Under the pieces are notes generated by a model, which had not been told where the DNA came from, made no database searches, and saw only the letters and a list, made by a program, of their open reading frames with translations. Position numbers and translations under genes: made by a program. 35,211 nucleotides of DNA from contig JAHEZD010000065.1 of assembly GCA_023251255.1 (NCBI GenBank), positions 1 to 35,211 of the forward strand, read 5' to 3'. This DNA comes from Chitinophagaceae bacterium (GTDB lineage Bacteria; Bacteroidota; Bacteroidia; Chitinophagales; Chitinophagaceae). Of the stretch, positions 25,348-33,812 are shown one piece after another (within the stretch, counting starts at the first letter, position 1; every line of letters starts with the position of its first letter).

Positions 25348-26142
25348 ATGCTTTTACGAATAAATGGGATGATTGCCTTGCTGCTCATTGCATCAATGGT
25401 CTCTGCACAAATTATCAATATTGACAAGATAGATACACTGGATTATATCAAGAAGGCCCAATGGTCCATGAACATTGCTTCTGGTCTTGAAGTGGACAAA
25501 CAGCAAATTACGCTGTTTGATGCCAGCACTTTTGCAGATGCCTCCTTACAGAAAATGCATGAACTGTTCATCTTCTCGGCCAGCAACCGGTTTACATACA
25601 ATGGCCCGGAAGATGTGCTGAACACGGGTTATTTCCATTTACGCTGGCGGCATGACTACAAGGAACAATTGCATCCTGAAAGCTATGTGCAATACCAGTG
25701 GGACAATAAGCGTGGAATGGTACACCGGTTTGTAACAGGTGCCAACCTCCGTTACAACTTTTGGCACCATAAAATGTGGGAAATGACTTTTGCTACTGGT
25801 CTCATGTATGAGAATGAGGAATGGGACTATACGGCTGTAGACAGCAATAAGATTCCTGCTGTTAGTCCCAATATCCACACTAGCTTATTGAAAAGCAATA
25901 GCTATATGAAGTGGGAAGGGAAGCTTTCATCTAGCAGCAATATTGCCATTGGCCTGTTTTACCAAGCTGCTTTCCAGCATTTCCTCCTGCCGAGGATCGC
26001 ATTGAATGTGAATTTGGATATGGACATTTCCAAGCATTTTGCAATAGGCTTCAAGTATGGTGGCATTTATGATGTGGAGCCAGTGGTGCCCATCCACAAA
26101 TTCTATTATACACTTTCCAATAACCTGATTTATAAGTTGTAG
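25348..26142 (+). CDS. Outer-membrane beta-barrel protein, DUF481-like
   Basis: A 264-residue protein with a signal peptide (MIALLLIASMVSAQ) and alternating-pattern beta strands that suggest a small outer-membrane barrel. Examples are FHLRWRHDYKEQLHPESYVQ, RFVTGANLRYNFWH, MTFATGLMYENEEW and HFAIGFKYGGIYD; the C-terminal strand ends YKL. The layout, with strands paired by short turns and a segment with MVHRFVTGANLRYNF, resembles DUF481 (YdiY-like) proteins. Function unknown. It diverges from ccmB across 68 bp and converges with the YihY gene across 57 bp. Confidence 0.75.
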   Translation: MLLRINGMIALLLIASMVSAQIINIDKIDTLDYIKKAQWSMNIASGLEVDKQQITLFDASTFADASLQKMHELFIFSASNRFTYNGPEDVLNTGYFHLRWRHDYKEQLHPESYVQYQWDNKRGMVHRFVTGANLRYNFWHHKMWEMTFATGLMYENEEWDYTAVDSNKIPAVSPNIHTSLLKSNSYMKWEGKLSSSSNIAIGLFYQAAFQHFLLPRIALNVNLDMDISKHFAIGFKYGGIYDVEPVVPIHKFYYTLSNNLIYKL

Positions 26143-26199
26143 CACTTCAATGCCCAGCATTCATTATAATAACCATTTTCTAAAGATGGCCGGTTGTAA

Positions 26200-27132
26200 T
26201 CAATTAACAGGTTCAGATATTTGTACCTCAACTATATCGGTATAATTGTAGAATACTGCATGGGGCATGGGCCTGATGGGACTCTTTACGTAATGCGCCC
26301 ATACTTTTGTAAAAGCGGCTCCATAATAAAGTATCATGGCTGCATAGAACACAAAAAGCAGTACCAGCACAAAAGCACCAGCCGGACCAAATACCTTATC
26401 GATATTGCTATCGATTAGTAACCGCTTCAGTACAAATTTTCCGAAGGCAAAAAGCAATGAAGTTACCAAAGCTCCTGCCATGCTTACCTTCCAGGTAGGC
26501 CGCCCATCTGGTATATAGTGCAGCAGCATGGTAAACCAAAGAGCCGTAATGAAGATGGATATGGCAAATGATAGGATGCCATTGAAAAATATGGCCGAAC
26601 CGTGAACCAGTTCATTGACATAATTTCCAAAGATGGCCTGCATGCTTTCCAGCACACCGCCTGCTAGGAACAGCAATCCCGTAAACAGGATGAGCATGAG
26701 CGATTTGAAACGCCCTGCAACGGATATGCGGAACTTCTGTTCAGGGATTACCCTGATCATCCATAACTGGTTGAAGGAATTCCTGATAACACGGAACAGG
26801 GTAGTGGCAACGAACACCATGAAAATGGAGCCGGCCGTAATGGCCCACCAAGTACTTACCAATCCCCTGAAACCCCGTATGGTAACTACTACCTGTTGCA
26901 TGCTTGCATTGCCCAGCACGGAAGACATCCTTTCAAAGAGTTCACTGCTAATGGTCCTCCTGTTTACAATGGTACTGAGCACCTGCACAAGTATAATCAG
27001 GATAAAAGGCAATGCGAATGTGGCAAAGAATGCAGTGGCCCCAGCTAAACGCAAGGGGTCATTAGATACCAATAATTTCAGCGAGATATGTAATTGCTCT
27101 ATGATGTTCCTGATCTTACCCTTTTGTTGCAT
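26200..27132 (-). CDS. YihY/BrkB-family inner-membrane protein
   Basis: A 310-residue integral membrane protein of the YihY/virulence factor BrkB family; once annotated as ribonuclease BN, but no nuclease activity is supported for this family. Six hydrophobic segments are visible, starting with AGATAFFATFALPFILIIL, which is the characteristic first helix. Others are TTLFRVIRNSFNQLW, ILFTGLLFLAGGVL, FFNGILSFAISIFITALWF, KVSMAGALVTSLLFAFGKF and the family run GPAGAFVLVLLFVFYAAMIL followed by YYGAAFTKVWA. The function may be in envelope transport and is not established. Monocistronic on the minus strand. Confidence 0.9.
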   Translation of the reverse strand: MQQKGKIRNIIEQLHISLKLLVSNDPLRLAGATAFFATFALPFILIILVQVLSTIVNRRTISSELFERMSSVLGNASMQQVVVTIRGFRGLVSTWWAITAGSIFMVFVATTLFRVIRNSFNQLWMIRVIPEQKFRISVAGRFKSLMLILFTGLLFLAGGVLESMQAIFGNYVNELVHGSAIFFNGILSFAISIFITALWFTMLLHYIPDGRPTWKVSMAGALVTSLLFAFGKFVLKRLLIDSNIDKVFGPAGAFVLVLLFVFYAAMILYYGAAFTKVWAHYVKSPIRPMPHAVFYNYTDIVEVQISEPVN

Positions 27133-27366
27133 TGCTTAGAATTCGCATTAAAAATAGGGATGTATTGATAAATGCTGGTTTTTGAATAGGGGAACAATGA
27201 AAATCCGCTGCTGATTACCGGGAGTAGTGTGGGAGGGATACTTTTTTTATATTTTATATTGCCACTCCAATACACTGATATTCAATAAAATAGAATTGAT
27301 TGTTCGCTATTCGTCCGATTGATTAATTACTTTTTACACGTGCAGGCAAATCAACCTACATTACGC

Positions 27367-27396
27367 AAAAAAGCCCAGTGATTAAAGTCACTGGGC
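27367..27396 (-). terminator. Rho-independent terminator of queA
   Basis: GCCCAGTGA (27373-27381) and TCACTGGGC (27388-27396) are perfect 9-bp reverse complements around a 6-nt loop. On the minus strand the stem is followed by six T residues (27372-27367). It is 22 bp past the queA stop codon. Confidence 0.9.
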
Positions 27397-27417
27397 CTGG
27401 TATTGTCAATATATCAA

Positions 27418-28467
27418 TTAGATAATTAGCAGCGCATCCCCATAACTGAAGAAACGGTACTTGTCCTTGATGGCTTTTTGGTAAGCAGCCATGGCCAGGT
27501 CATAACCAGCAAAGGCACAGGTCATGATTAGTAGGCTTGTCTTGGGCAAGTGAAAATTGGTTACCAAACTATCCGCCACATTGAAATCATAGGGTGGATG
27601 GATAAAATGGTTGGTCCAGCCTTCACTTGGTTTCAATAGCTTCTGTGCGGTGAAACTGCTTTCCATGGCACGCATGGTAGTGGTGCCAATGGAACAGATC
27701 CTATGGTCGTGCTCTTTGGCCTTGTTCACAATCCTGCAAGCCTCTTCGGGAATATTGTAGTATTCAGCATCCATTTTATGCTTGCTCAAATCCTCCACTT
27801 CAATGGGCCTGAAGGTACCCAGACCTGTATGGAGGGTAACTTCTGCAAAACGGATACCCTTGATTTCGCAATGCTTGATCAGTTCCCTACTGAAATGTAG
27901 GCCAGCAGTAGGGGCTGCAACAGCACCCTCATGTTTCGCATACACGGTTTGGTAGCGTTCCCTATCTTCTTCATCGGGCTTACGCTTGATGTACTTGGGC
28001 AAGGGTGTTTCACCTAAATGCTCCAGCATCTTCTTGAAACTCTCATCATCATCATCCCAAAGGAATTTGATGGTACGGCCACGACTGGTGGTATTGTCAA
28101 TCACTTCTGCCACCAGTTCCTCAGCTTCGCCGAAGTACAGCTTGTTGCCCACACGTATCTTCCTTGCGGGATCAACAATGACATCCCAAAGGCGGTTTGG
28201 CTTGTTGAGCTCACGGAGCAGGAACACTTCAATTTTGGCGCCTGTCTTTTCCTTGCGCCCATACATACGGGCAGGAAATACTTTGGTATTGTTCACCACA
28301 AATACATCCTTGTCGTCAAAATAGTCCAAGATGTCCTTGAAGTGCTTGTTTTCCATATTGCCCGTCTTGCGGTTCACCACCATCATACGGCTGTCTTCCC
28401 TGCGCTTGGTGGGATTCTGGGCAATTAAATTGAGGGGAAGATCAAATTTGAACTGTGATAATTTCAT
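27418..28467 (-). CDS. queA: S-adenosylmethionine:tRNA ribosyltransferase-isomerase
   Basis: A 349-residue cytosolic enzyme that transfers and rearranges the ribosyl group of SAM onto preQ1-modified tRNA to give epoxyqueuosine in queuosine synthesis. It has the QueA start [19 protein letters not shown], the run [34 protein letters not shown], the active-site segment [31 protein letters not shown], and the end [20 protein letters not shown]. Length is normal. The start at 28467 is the family start; the open frame continues upstream but with a foreign N-terminus. A TACATTTG promoter candidate lies 32 nt upstream and a strong terminator follows. Confidence 0.96.
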   Translation of the reverse strand: MKLSQFKFDLPLNLIAQNPTKRREDSRMMVVNRKTGNMENKHFKDILDYFDDKDVFVVNNTKVFPARMYGRKEKTGAKIEVFLLRELNKPNRLWDVIVDPARKIRVGNKLYFGEAEELVAEVIDNTTSRGRTIKFLWDDDDESFKKMLEHLGETPLPKYIKRKPDEEDRERYQTVYAKHEGAVAAPTAGLHFSRELIKHCEIKGIRFAEVTLHTGLGTFRPIEVEDLSKHKMDAEYYNIPEEACRIVNKAKEHDHRICSIGTTTMRAMESSFTAQKLLKPSEGWTNHFIHPPYDFNVADSLVTNFHLPKTSLLIMTCAFAGYDLAMAAYQKAIKDKYRFFSYGDALLII

Positions 28468-28499
28468 GTTACGGCATGATTTATTTTTAATGAAGGCTG

Positions 28500-28507
28500 C
28501 AAATGTA
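28500..28507 (-). promoter_or_regulatory. Candidate -7 promoter element of queA
   Basis: TACATTTG on the minus strand matches TAnnTTTG, 32 nt before the queA ATG, giving a leader of about 25 nt. No preQ1 riboswitch-like structure was evident in that short leader. Confidence 0.4.
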
Positions 28508-28560
28508 GGGCAATGCAGCCAACTAACCGAATACAAGCTTGCTAGCTATCTGTTAAATGT

Positions 28561-29319
28561 CTACTTTTTTGTACATAAGTAAATCTCCCTGCCCTTTAGC
28601 ATACCGTATTTGAACATCTCATTGTGGGTAAACCGTTCGGCATAGTCAATTACCTCCACTGTAAAGCCTGCATGCTTCAACCTGTTCACATAATCCTTCC
28701 CGTATACCCGAACATGGTCCGGCTGCCCGAACAGTTCCAATTGCTGCTGCGGATTATCGATGGTCAGGTCCTCAAAAGTGGTTTCCCTAGTATGGTCAAC
28801 CGGCACATTAATAATGGCCCAACCATCCTTGTTCAGTACCCGGTACATTTCACTGATAGCTTTGGCATCATTGGGTATATGTTCCAGCACATGGTTGCAG
28901 AGTACCACATCAAAACTGTTTTCCACAAATTGCAGGTCGGTCAGGTCCATCTTGATGGTCTTACTACCGTAATCATATTTTTCGGGATACAGGTCTATGG
29001 AGGTATACTCAATATTGGACATGGTCCGCAGCTTCGTATAGAACAATTTTTCAGGAGCAGGGTTCAGCACTTTTAGGGAGGAAGTAAAGAAACCGGTTTC
29101 CTTTTTCAGGTACATCCAGATAATCCGGTGCCTTTCCAGGGAACCGCAGTTGACACATTGGGCATTGGCTCTTTTTTGCAGACCAGCCGGTAGGAAAGTG
29201 ATAAATTGCCTGTTGCAACATGGGCACTCCACTTCTTTGCCCCTGAGCACAAAACTTAACCATTTGTTCCTCAAGCTTCTTGGCTTGAGCTTTTTAAGCA
29301 ATTGTGCGGTAATGCCCAT
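28561..29319 (-). CDS. SAM-dependent methyltransferase with N-terminal zinc-ribbon-like cysteines
   Basis: A 252-residue protein. The N-terminal part has two cysteine pairs, Cys32/Cys35 (ECPCCNRQF) and Cys55/Cys58 (AQCVNCGSLERHR), consistent with a small zinc ribbon. The C-terminal class I methyltransferase domain follows (about 70-250): KVLNPAPEKLFY, then YTSIDLYP ending the second strand with an acidic residue, the SAM-side motif MDLTDLQFVENSFDVVLCNH, VLEHIPNDAKAISEMYRVL, and GWAIINVPV. Similar proteins often modify surface glycans, but the substrate here is unknown. The start at 29319 (MGITAQLLKK) was chosen since the upstream part of the frame overlaps the promoter of the divergent gene. 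It lies 93 bp upstream of queA, same strand. Confidence 0.88.
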   Translation of the reverse strand: MGITAQLLKKLKPRSLRNKWLSFVLRGKEVECPCCNRQFITFLPAGLQKRANAQCVNCGSLERHRIIWMYLKKETGFFTSSLKVLNPAPEKLFYTKLRTMSNIEYTSIDLYPEKYDYGSKTIKMDLTDLQFVENSFDVVLCNHVLEHIPNDAKAISEMYRVLNKDGWAIINVPVDHTRETTFEDLTIDNPQQQLELFGQPDHVRVYGKDYVNRLKHAGFTVEVIDYAERFTHNEMFKYGMLKGREIYLCTKK

Positions 29320-29457
29320 GGGGAAATTGTCGGTTGAAGCCACAAGAAACGAAAAAAGGGCAAGCAAGTCGTATCTTGTTTCAATTAAACAAAAACATTT
29401 TGCTCCATTATGAAAAAGCAGGTTACATTGCTTCTCATTTAAAACCACCAATTATTG

Positions 29458-32400
29458 ATGTTTATGCAGTATAGATTGTTGAAGAAAAGCCCTTTGATCC
29501 TTTTACTTTTTATATCTTTTTCCACGCTCGCCCAAAAGAAAAAAGCACCTACCAAATACCCTAGCCTAATGTGGGAAATTACGGGCAAGGGTATGAAGAA
29601 GCCATCCTACCTCTTTGGTACCATGCATGCCAGCAGCAAGATGGTTTTCCATTTGAGTGATTCATTTTACAATGCCATCAAAAACTGCGATGCGGTTTCG
29701 CTGGAACTCAATCCCCAAACCTGGCAGCCTGAAATGTTCAGGATGGAAGATGCCCAAAAAAGCATCAGGGCCTATACAGTGGCCGGGGCCAATGATTACA
29801 TTAATGAAAAGTCCTTCCGGCTGGAGGATTATGACGACCGTTTGAAGAAGGCACTGAACGAAGACCCCACTCAAATAAATGGCCTGCTCTACCGCACGTT
29901 CCAGCCACAGGCAGACTTTGAGGAGAACACTTATCTGGACCTCTATATTTACCAAACAGGCAGGAAACTTGGCAAGAGAGCTGCTGGTGTGGAAGATTAT
30001 TTCGAAACGGAGAAGCTGATACTGGAAGCTTACCAGGATATGGCCAAGGAAAAGAAGAAAAAGAAAGTGGACACAGATGGTGAATCCTATTATGACATCG
30101 AAAAGAAAATCCAGGAGGCTTATAGGAAGGGAGACCTGGACATGTTGGATTCACTCAACAAGCTCACCGTAACTTCTGATGCTTTCAACGAAAAGTTCCT
30201 TTTTAAACGCAATGAAATACAGGCCAATTCCATCGATTCCATTCTGAACAGGCAAGCCCTCTTTGTAGGTGTAGGTGCCGCCCATTTACCGGGTGACAGG
30301 GGGGTGATTGAACTGCTTAGGAAAATGGGCTATAAGTTACGCCCCATGAAAATGGCCGACCGTGATGCAGACCAGAAAGACCAGATTGATAAGCTGCGCG
30401 TGCCAGTGCAGATGAAACCTTTGACCACAAACGATGGCTTCATCAATTTGACCATGCCCGGTAAGCTGTACAGGAGGAGTGAAAGCCGTTTCAACGAAAG
30501 CTATCAATATGCCGATATGGAAAACGGCACCTATTATATGATTACCCGCGTAAAAACACATGCACCTGCACTTGGGCAGAATGAAGATGCCGTGATAAAG
30601 AAAGTGGACAGCCTACTGTATGAAAACATCCCCGGTAAGATATTGAAGAAAACCGCCATTACTAAAAATGGGTACAAGGGTTACGATATTACCAATAAGA
30701 CAAGGAGAGGCGACATACAACGCTACAACATACTGGTGACCCCCTTTGAGGTATTGGTATTTAAAATGAGCGGCAATGATGAATATGTATATGGCAAGGA
30801 GGCAGATGAGTTCTTCACCTCCATCCAAGTGAAGGAGCAGCAGAATGGCTGGGTGAGCTACCAACCTGCCATGGGCGGTTTTTCGGTGCCTTTTCCACAG
30901 CAGCCCAATGTTTCATTGGACCTGAACACTGAAGATGGACTGGATACCTGGCAATATGAAGCAACTGATAAACCAACAGGGGAAGCATTCCTGCTCTGGA
31001 AGAAGAGCCTGCACAATTACAGGTTTATAGAAGAGGACAGTTTTGACCTTAGCCTGATGGAAGAAAGCCTGCTTCATAGTGAAATAGTAGAAAAGCAGGT
31101 ATCAAGGGCATTTGGCAATAAGAACGGCTACCCATATCTGGATATGCAGTTCAGCTTGAAGAATGGGGATATGCTCAACGCAAGGGGCTTTATCAAGGGA
31201 CCGCACCAATATCTATTGATGGCAAGGGGCAAGAAAAAATCTGCCAACATGGACAGGTTCATCAACGGTTTTGCTATTGAGGATTTCAAGTATGGCAAAG
31301 CAGGTACCTTTAAGGATACCAGTTTCAGGTTCTCTGTTGAAACCCCTGTTTATCCTGTAATGGATGGGGAAATTAGGGCATTGGTAGAGAAGCTCACCAG
31401 TGACGAGTCCATTTACAAAAGCGGTGATGATAGTTATAATTACTGGCCAAAGGATAGGATAGCCTCCTTCAAGAACGACACAACCGGTGAAAGCATCCTG
31501 GTATCCACACAAACCTATCCCAAATATTTTTATAGCAGGGATTCTGCCAAGTTCTGGAAAAGTGAGTTCAATTGGGACAAGCTGGAAAAGGACTTTATTG
31601 TTGACAAGCAATTTGTGCGATTGAACGATTCCGTAGCAGGCTTCCGTTATACCTTGCTGGATACCAATTCCACTAGGAAAATCATGGGGCTGGATGTTTT
31701 GAAGAACAATAAGATGTTCAGGTTAACAGCTTTAACAGACAATGTGGGCAAGGAAAGCAGTTTCATACACACTTTCTTCGCTTCCTTCTTGCCCGATACC
31801 AGCAGGTTTGGCCCTTCCGTATTCGAAAACAAGCTTGACCAGTTTTTTGCAGACTATTACAGCAAGGATTCCGCTACAAAGAAAAAGGCCAATAGTGCAC
31901 TGTCGCATTTATATTACGGTCCGGATGGATTGGATAAAATAAAGGCAGCCATTGCTAAATTGAAACTGGGCGATAAGGATTATTTTGACCTGAAAAGCCG
32001 GTTCATTTATGAACTGGGCTATATAGATGATAGCTGCTGCACCAATAAAGTGGTGGGCTATTTAAAGGACCTGTACAACCAGGCTGCCGATACCAGCTCG
32101 TTCCAGAACCCGGTGGTTATTTCATTGGCCAGGTTGAAGAACAAGGAATCCTATGCCTTGTTGAAGGAACTGTTGCTGCAGGACCCACCAGTTTTTGACG
32201 GGGACTATGGTTACAATGATATTTTTACCAGCATGGAAGATAGCCTTGAACTGGCCAAGAGTATGTTTCCCGAAGTACTGCAATTGGCTTCTTTGGATGA
32301 TTATAAGCAGCCTGTAAATTCCTTGTTAAGGACATTGGTAGACAGTGGCTACCTTAAGTCCAGTGACTATGAAAGCTATTACAGCAAGTTATATTTCGAT

Positions 32401-33180
32401 GCCAAGATTGAACTGAAGAAACAGCAGGGCCGTGATGAGAAAGTAATAGAGAAAGAAAACAACAAGGATGAGGAAGAAGACAACAAAACCTCCTACCGTT
32501 CGTCCAAACGGAGCAGGTACGATGACGATGGTGGCGGAAGTGACGGGATAAACGATTATGCCATTTTATTGATGCCATTTTACGACAAATACCCTGCCGT
32601 GCAGAAGTATTTCGATAAACTATTGCTGAGTAAGGATGATGATGTGAAATTGGCCACTGCCGTACTCATGCTTCGCAACAATAGGAGGGTACCCGATTCC
32701 ATTTTTGAAAACCTTGCTTCAAAGGACCAATACAGGAGCAGTTTGCTGAAAGAGCTGGAAGAACTCAAACAGACCAACCTTTTCCCAGTGAAATACAAGA
32801 CACAGGAAAATGTGGCCAGGTCACTGTTACTGGCCGATAAAAATGAAGAAAAATTCAATGCCATCGAATTGGTTGGCAAGAAGATGATTGAGGTAAAGAA
32901 CAAGAAAGGCTGGGTCTATTTCTTCAAGTACAAGATGAAAAAGGATGATGAATGGCAAATGGGTATCAGTGGCCTGCAGCCTGAAAACCTGAAGGAAGTG
33001 AGCAGCAACGACGACCTGGTAAAGATGATTGACCGTAAAATAAAAGACGATGAACCAGTGATGGAACAGTATGATAAGAAACTGAAGCAATTAATTTTCT
33101 CACTTCGTAAAAGTGCAGCCAATTTCTTCAACGACAGGGATTATAGAAGCATGTTCAACGAGAACAGTTATGGGGATTGA
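29458..33180 (+). CDS. Giant TraB/GumN-domain exported protein
   Basis: About 1240 residues. A signal peptide (SPLILLLFISFSTLAQ) is followed by a TraB/GumN domain, roughly 30-300, with the hallmark first motif PSYLFGTMHASSKMV, a glutamate-bearing strand VSLELNPQTW, and the closing VGVGAAHLPGDRGVIELLRK. This domain alone is the usual full length of GumN-like proteins (about 290 residues). It is followed by some 900 extra residues: two or more repeated beta-rich modules (GKLYRRSESRFNESYQYADM; MGGFSVPFPQQPN), a helical region with HEAT-like pairs, a charged linker (about 1010-1030, DEEEDNKTS), and a helical C-terminus. Starts at 29458 or 29464; an upstream TTG is less likely. Function is unknown; TraB/GumN proteins are suspected metalloproteases. 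It ends 2 bp from the convergent CAP gene. Confidence 0.85.
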   Translation: MFMQYRLLKKSPLILLLFISFSTLAQKKKAPTKYPSLMWEITGKGMKKPSYLFGTMHASSKMVFHLSDSFYNAIKNCDAVSLELNPQTWQPEMFRMEDAQKSIRAYTVAGANDYINEKSFRLEDYDDRLKKALNEDPTQINGLLYRTFQPQADFEENTYLDLYIYQTGRKLGKRAAGVEDYFETEKLILEAYQDMAKEKKKKKVDTDGESYYDIEKKIQEAYRKGDLDMLDSLNKLTVTSDAFNEKFLFKRNEIQANSIDSILNRQALFVGVGAAHLPGDRGVIELLRKMGYKLRPMKMADRDADQKDQIDKLRVPVQMKPLTTNDGFINLTMPGKLYRRSESRFNESYQYADMENGTYYMITRVKTHAPALGQNEDAVIKKVDSLLYENIPGKILKKTAITKNGYKGYDITNKTRRGDIQRYNILVTPFEVLVFKMSGNDEYVYGKEADEFFTSIQVKEQQNGWVSYQPAMGGFSVPFPQQPNVSLDLNTEDGLDTWQYEATDKPTGEAFLLWKKSLHNYRFIEEDSFDLSLMEESLLHSEIVEKQVSRAFGNKNGYPYLDMQFSLKNGDMLNARGFIKGPHQYLLMARGKKKSANMDRFINGFAIEDFKYGKAGTFKDTSFRFSVETPVYPVMDGEIRALVEKLTSDESIYKSGDDSYNYWPKDRIASFKNDTTGESILVSTQTYPKYFYSRDSAKFWKSEFNWDKLEKDFIVDKQFVRLNDSVAGFRYTLLDTNSTRKIMGLDVLKNNKMFRLTALTDNVGKESSFIHTFFASFLPDTSRFGPSVFENKLDQFFADYYSKDSATKKKANSALSHLYYGPDGLDKIKAAIAKLKLGDKDYFDLKSRFIYELGYIDDSCCTNKVVGYLKDLYNQAADTSSFQNPVVISLARLKNKESYALLKELLLQDPPVFDGDYGYNDIFTSMEDSLELAKSMFPEVLQLASLDDYKQPVNSLLRTLVDSGYLKSSDYESYYSKLYFDAKIELKKQQGRDEKVIEKENNKDEEEDNKTSYRSSKRSRYDDDGGGSDGINDYAILLMPFYDKYPAVQKYFDKLLLSKDDDVKLATAVLMLRNNRRVPDSIFENLASKDQYRSSLLKELEELKQTNLFPVKYKTQENVARSLLLADKNEEKFNAIELVGKKMIEVKNKKGWVYFFKYKMKKDDEWQMGISGLQPENLKEVSSNDDLVKMIDRKIKDDEPVMEQYDKKLKQLIFSLRKSAANFFNDRDYRSMFNENSYGD

Positions 33181-33182
33181 TT

Positions 33183-33809
33183 TCAATAAGGCAATTTATC
33201 AATTGCGGATTTTGGATCATATTGAATTGCTTCGAACCACTGGAAGTCAAGTGTTCCCCTAAAGCAGAAATAGCTATTTGCTTTGAAGAATACACCTGCA
33301 CCAAAACTTATATTGTCTCTGCTTACAATTATGTCATGATGGCCTTTGGAAGTCATCCAGCCTGCAATGAAACCTTCGCAAAGTGCCAAATAAGTAAGGT
33401 CATCTTCGTATGGCTGTTCATAAATACATTCTGCAATTGTCGGGTTTTTCATACCAGCCAATTTGCCCCGTTTGTCATCGGTTTCCCTTGATAGGTCCTT
33501 GTTATTTAGATGGTCATAAAAAGAGCGTTGGGCCATTTCTTTGGAATGGAAGAACGCTGCTGTTTCCAACGCTATATGCCTTGGTATAACAGGTAGGCTA
33601 TTTTTAACCCTTTGTTCGTTTACAACATAGAACAGGCAGGCATTCAATAAAGCATAATCAATTTTGCCCGTATCAATAGGGTATTTGAAAGCTGTATAGC
33701 CCCTGAAATTATTTACGGTTACCGTTTCGTAATTTTTGGCTTCCCAATAACCCTGACTTTTACCATGTAGGCATTGGATAATAGCAATGGTTGCAAGTAG
33801 GTATTTCAT
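33183..33809 (-). CDS. CAP-domain (SCP/PR1-like) secreted protein
   Basis: A 208-residue exported protein. A signal peptide (MKYLLATIAIIQCLHGKSQG) leads into a CAP domain: NEQRVKNSLPVIPRHIALET and AAFFHSKEMAQRSFYDHLN contain the first helix and the His near residue 97, PTIAECIYE replaces the usual GEN(I/L) motif, and GWMTSKGHHDIIVSRDNISF gives the second His and the HxxII element. ISFGAGVFF is the conserved last strand pair. CAP proteins of bacteria are secreted and of poorly known function. The gene begins 3 bp after the ABC ATPase stop on the same strand, so the two share a transcript. Confidence 0.85.
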   Translation of the reverse strand: MKYLLATIAIIQCLHGKSQGYWEAKNYETVTVNNFRGYTAFKYPIDTGKIDYALLNACLFYVVNEQRVKNSLPVIPRHIALETAAFFHSKEMAQRSFYDHLNNKDLSRETDDKRGKLAGMKNPTIAECIYEQPYEDDLTYLALCEGFIAGWMTSKGHHDIIVSRDNISFGAGVFFKANSYFCFRGTLDFQWFEAIQYDPKSAIDKLPY

Positions 33810-33812
33810 GAT

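Noticed and set aside
28468-28560. Possible preQ1 riboswitch upstream of queA
   Set aside because: The region between the promoter candidate and the start is only about 25 nt and lacks a stem with the A-rich tail and pseudoknot needed for a preQ1 aptamer.
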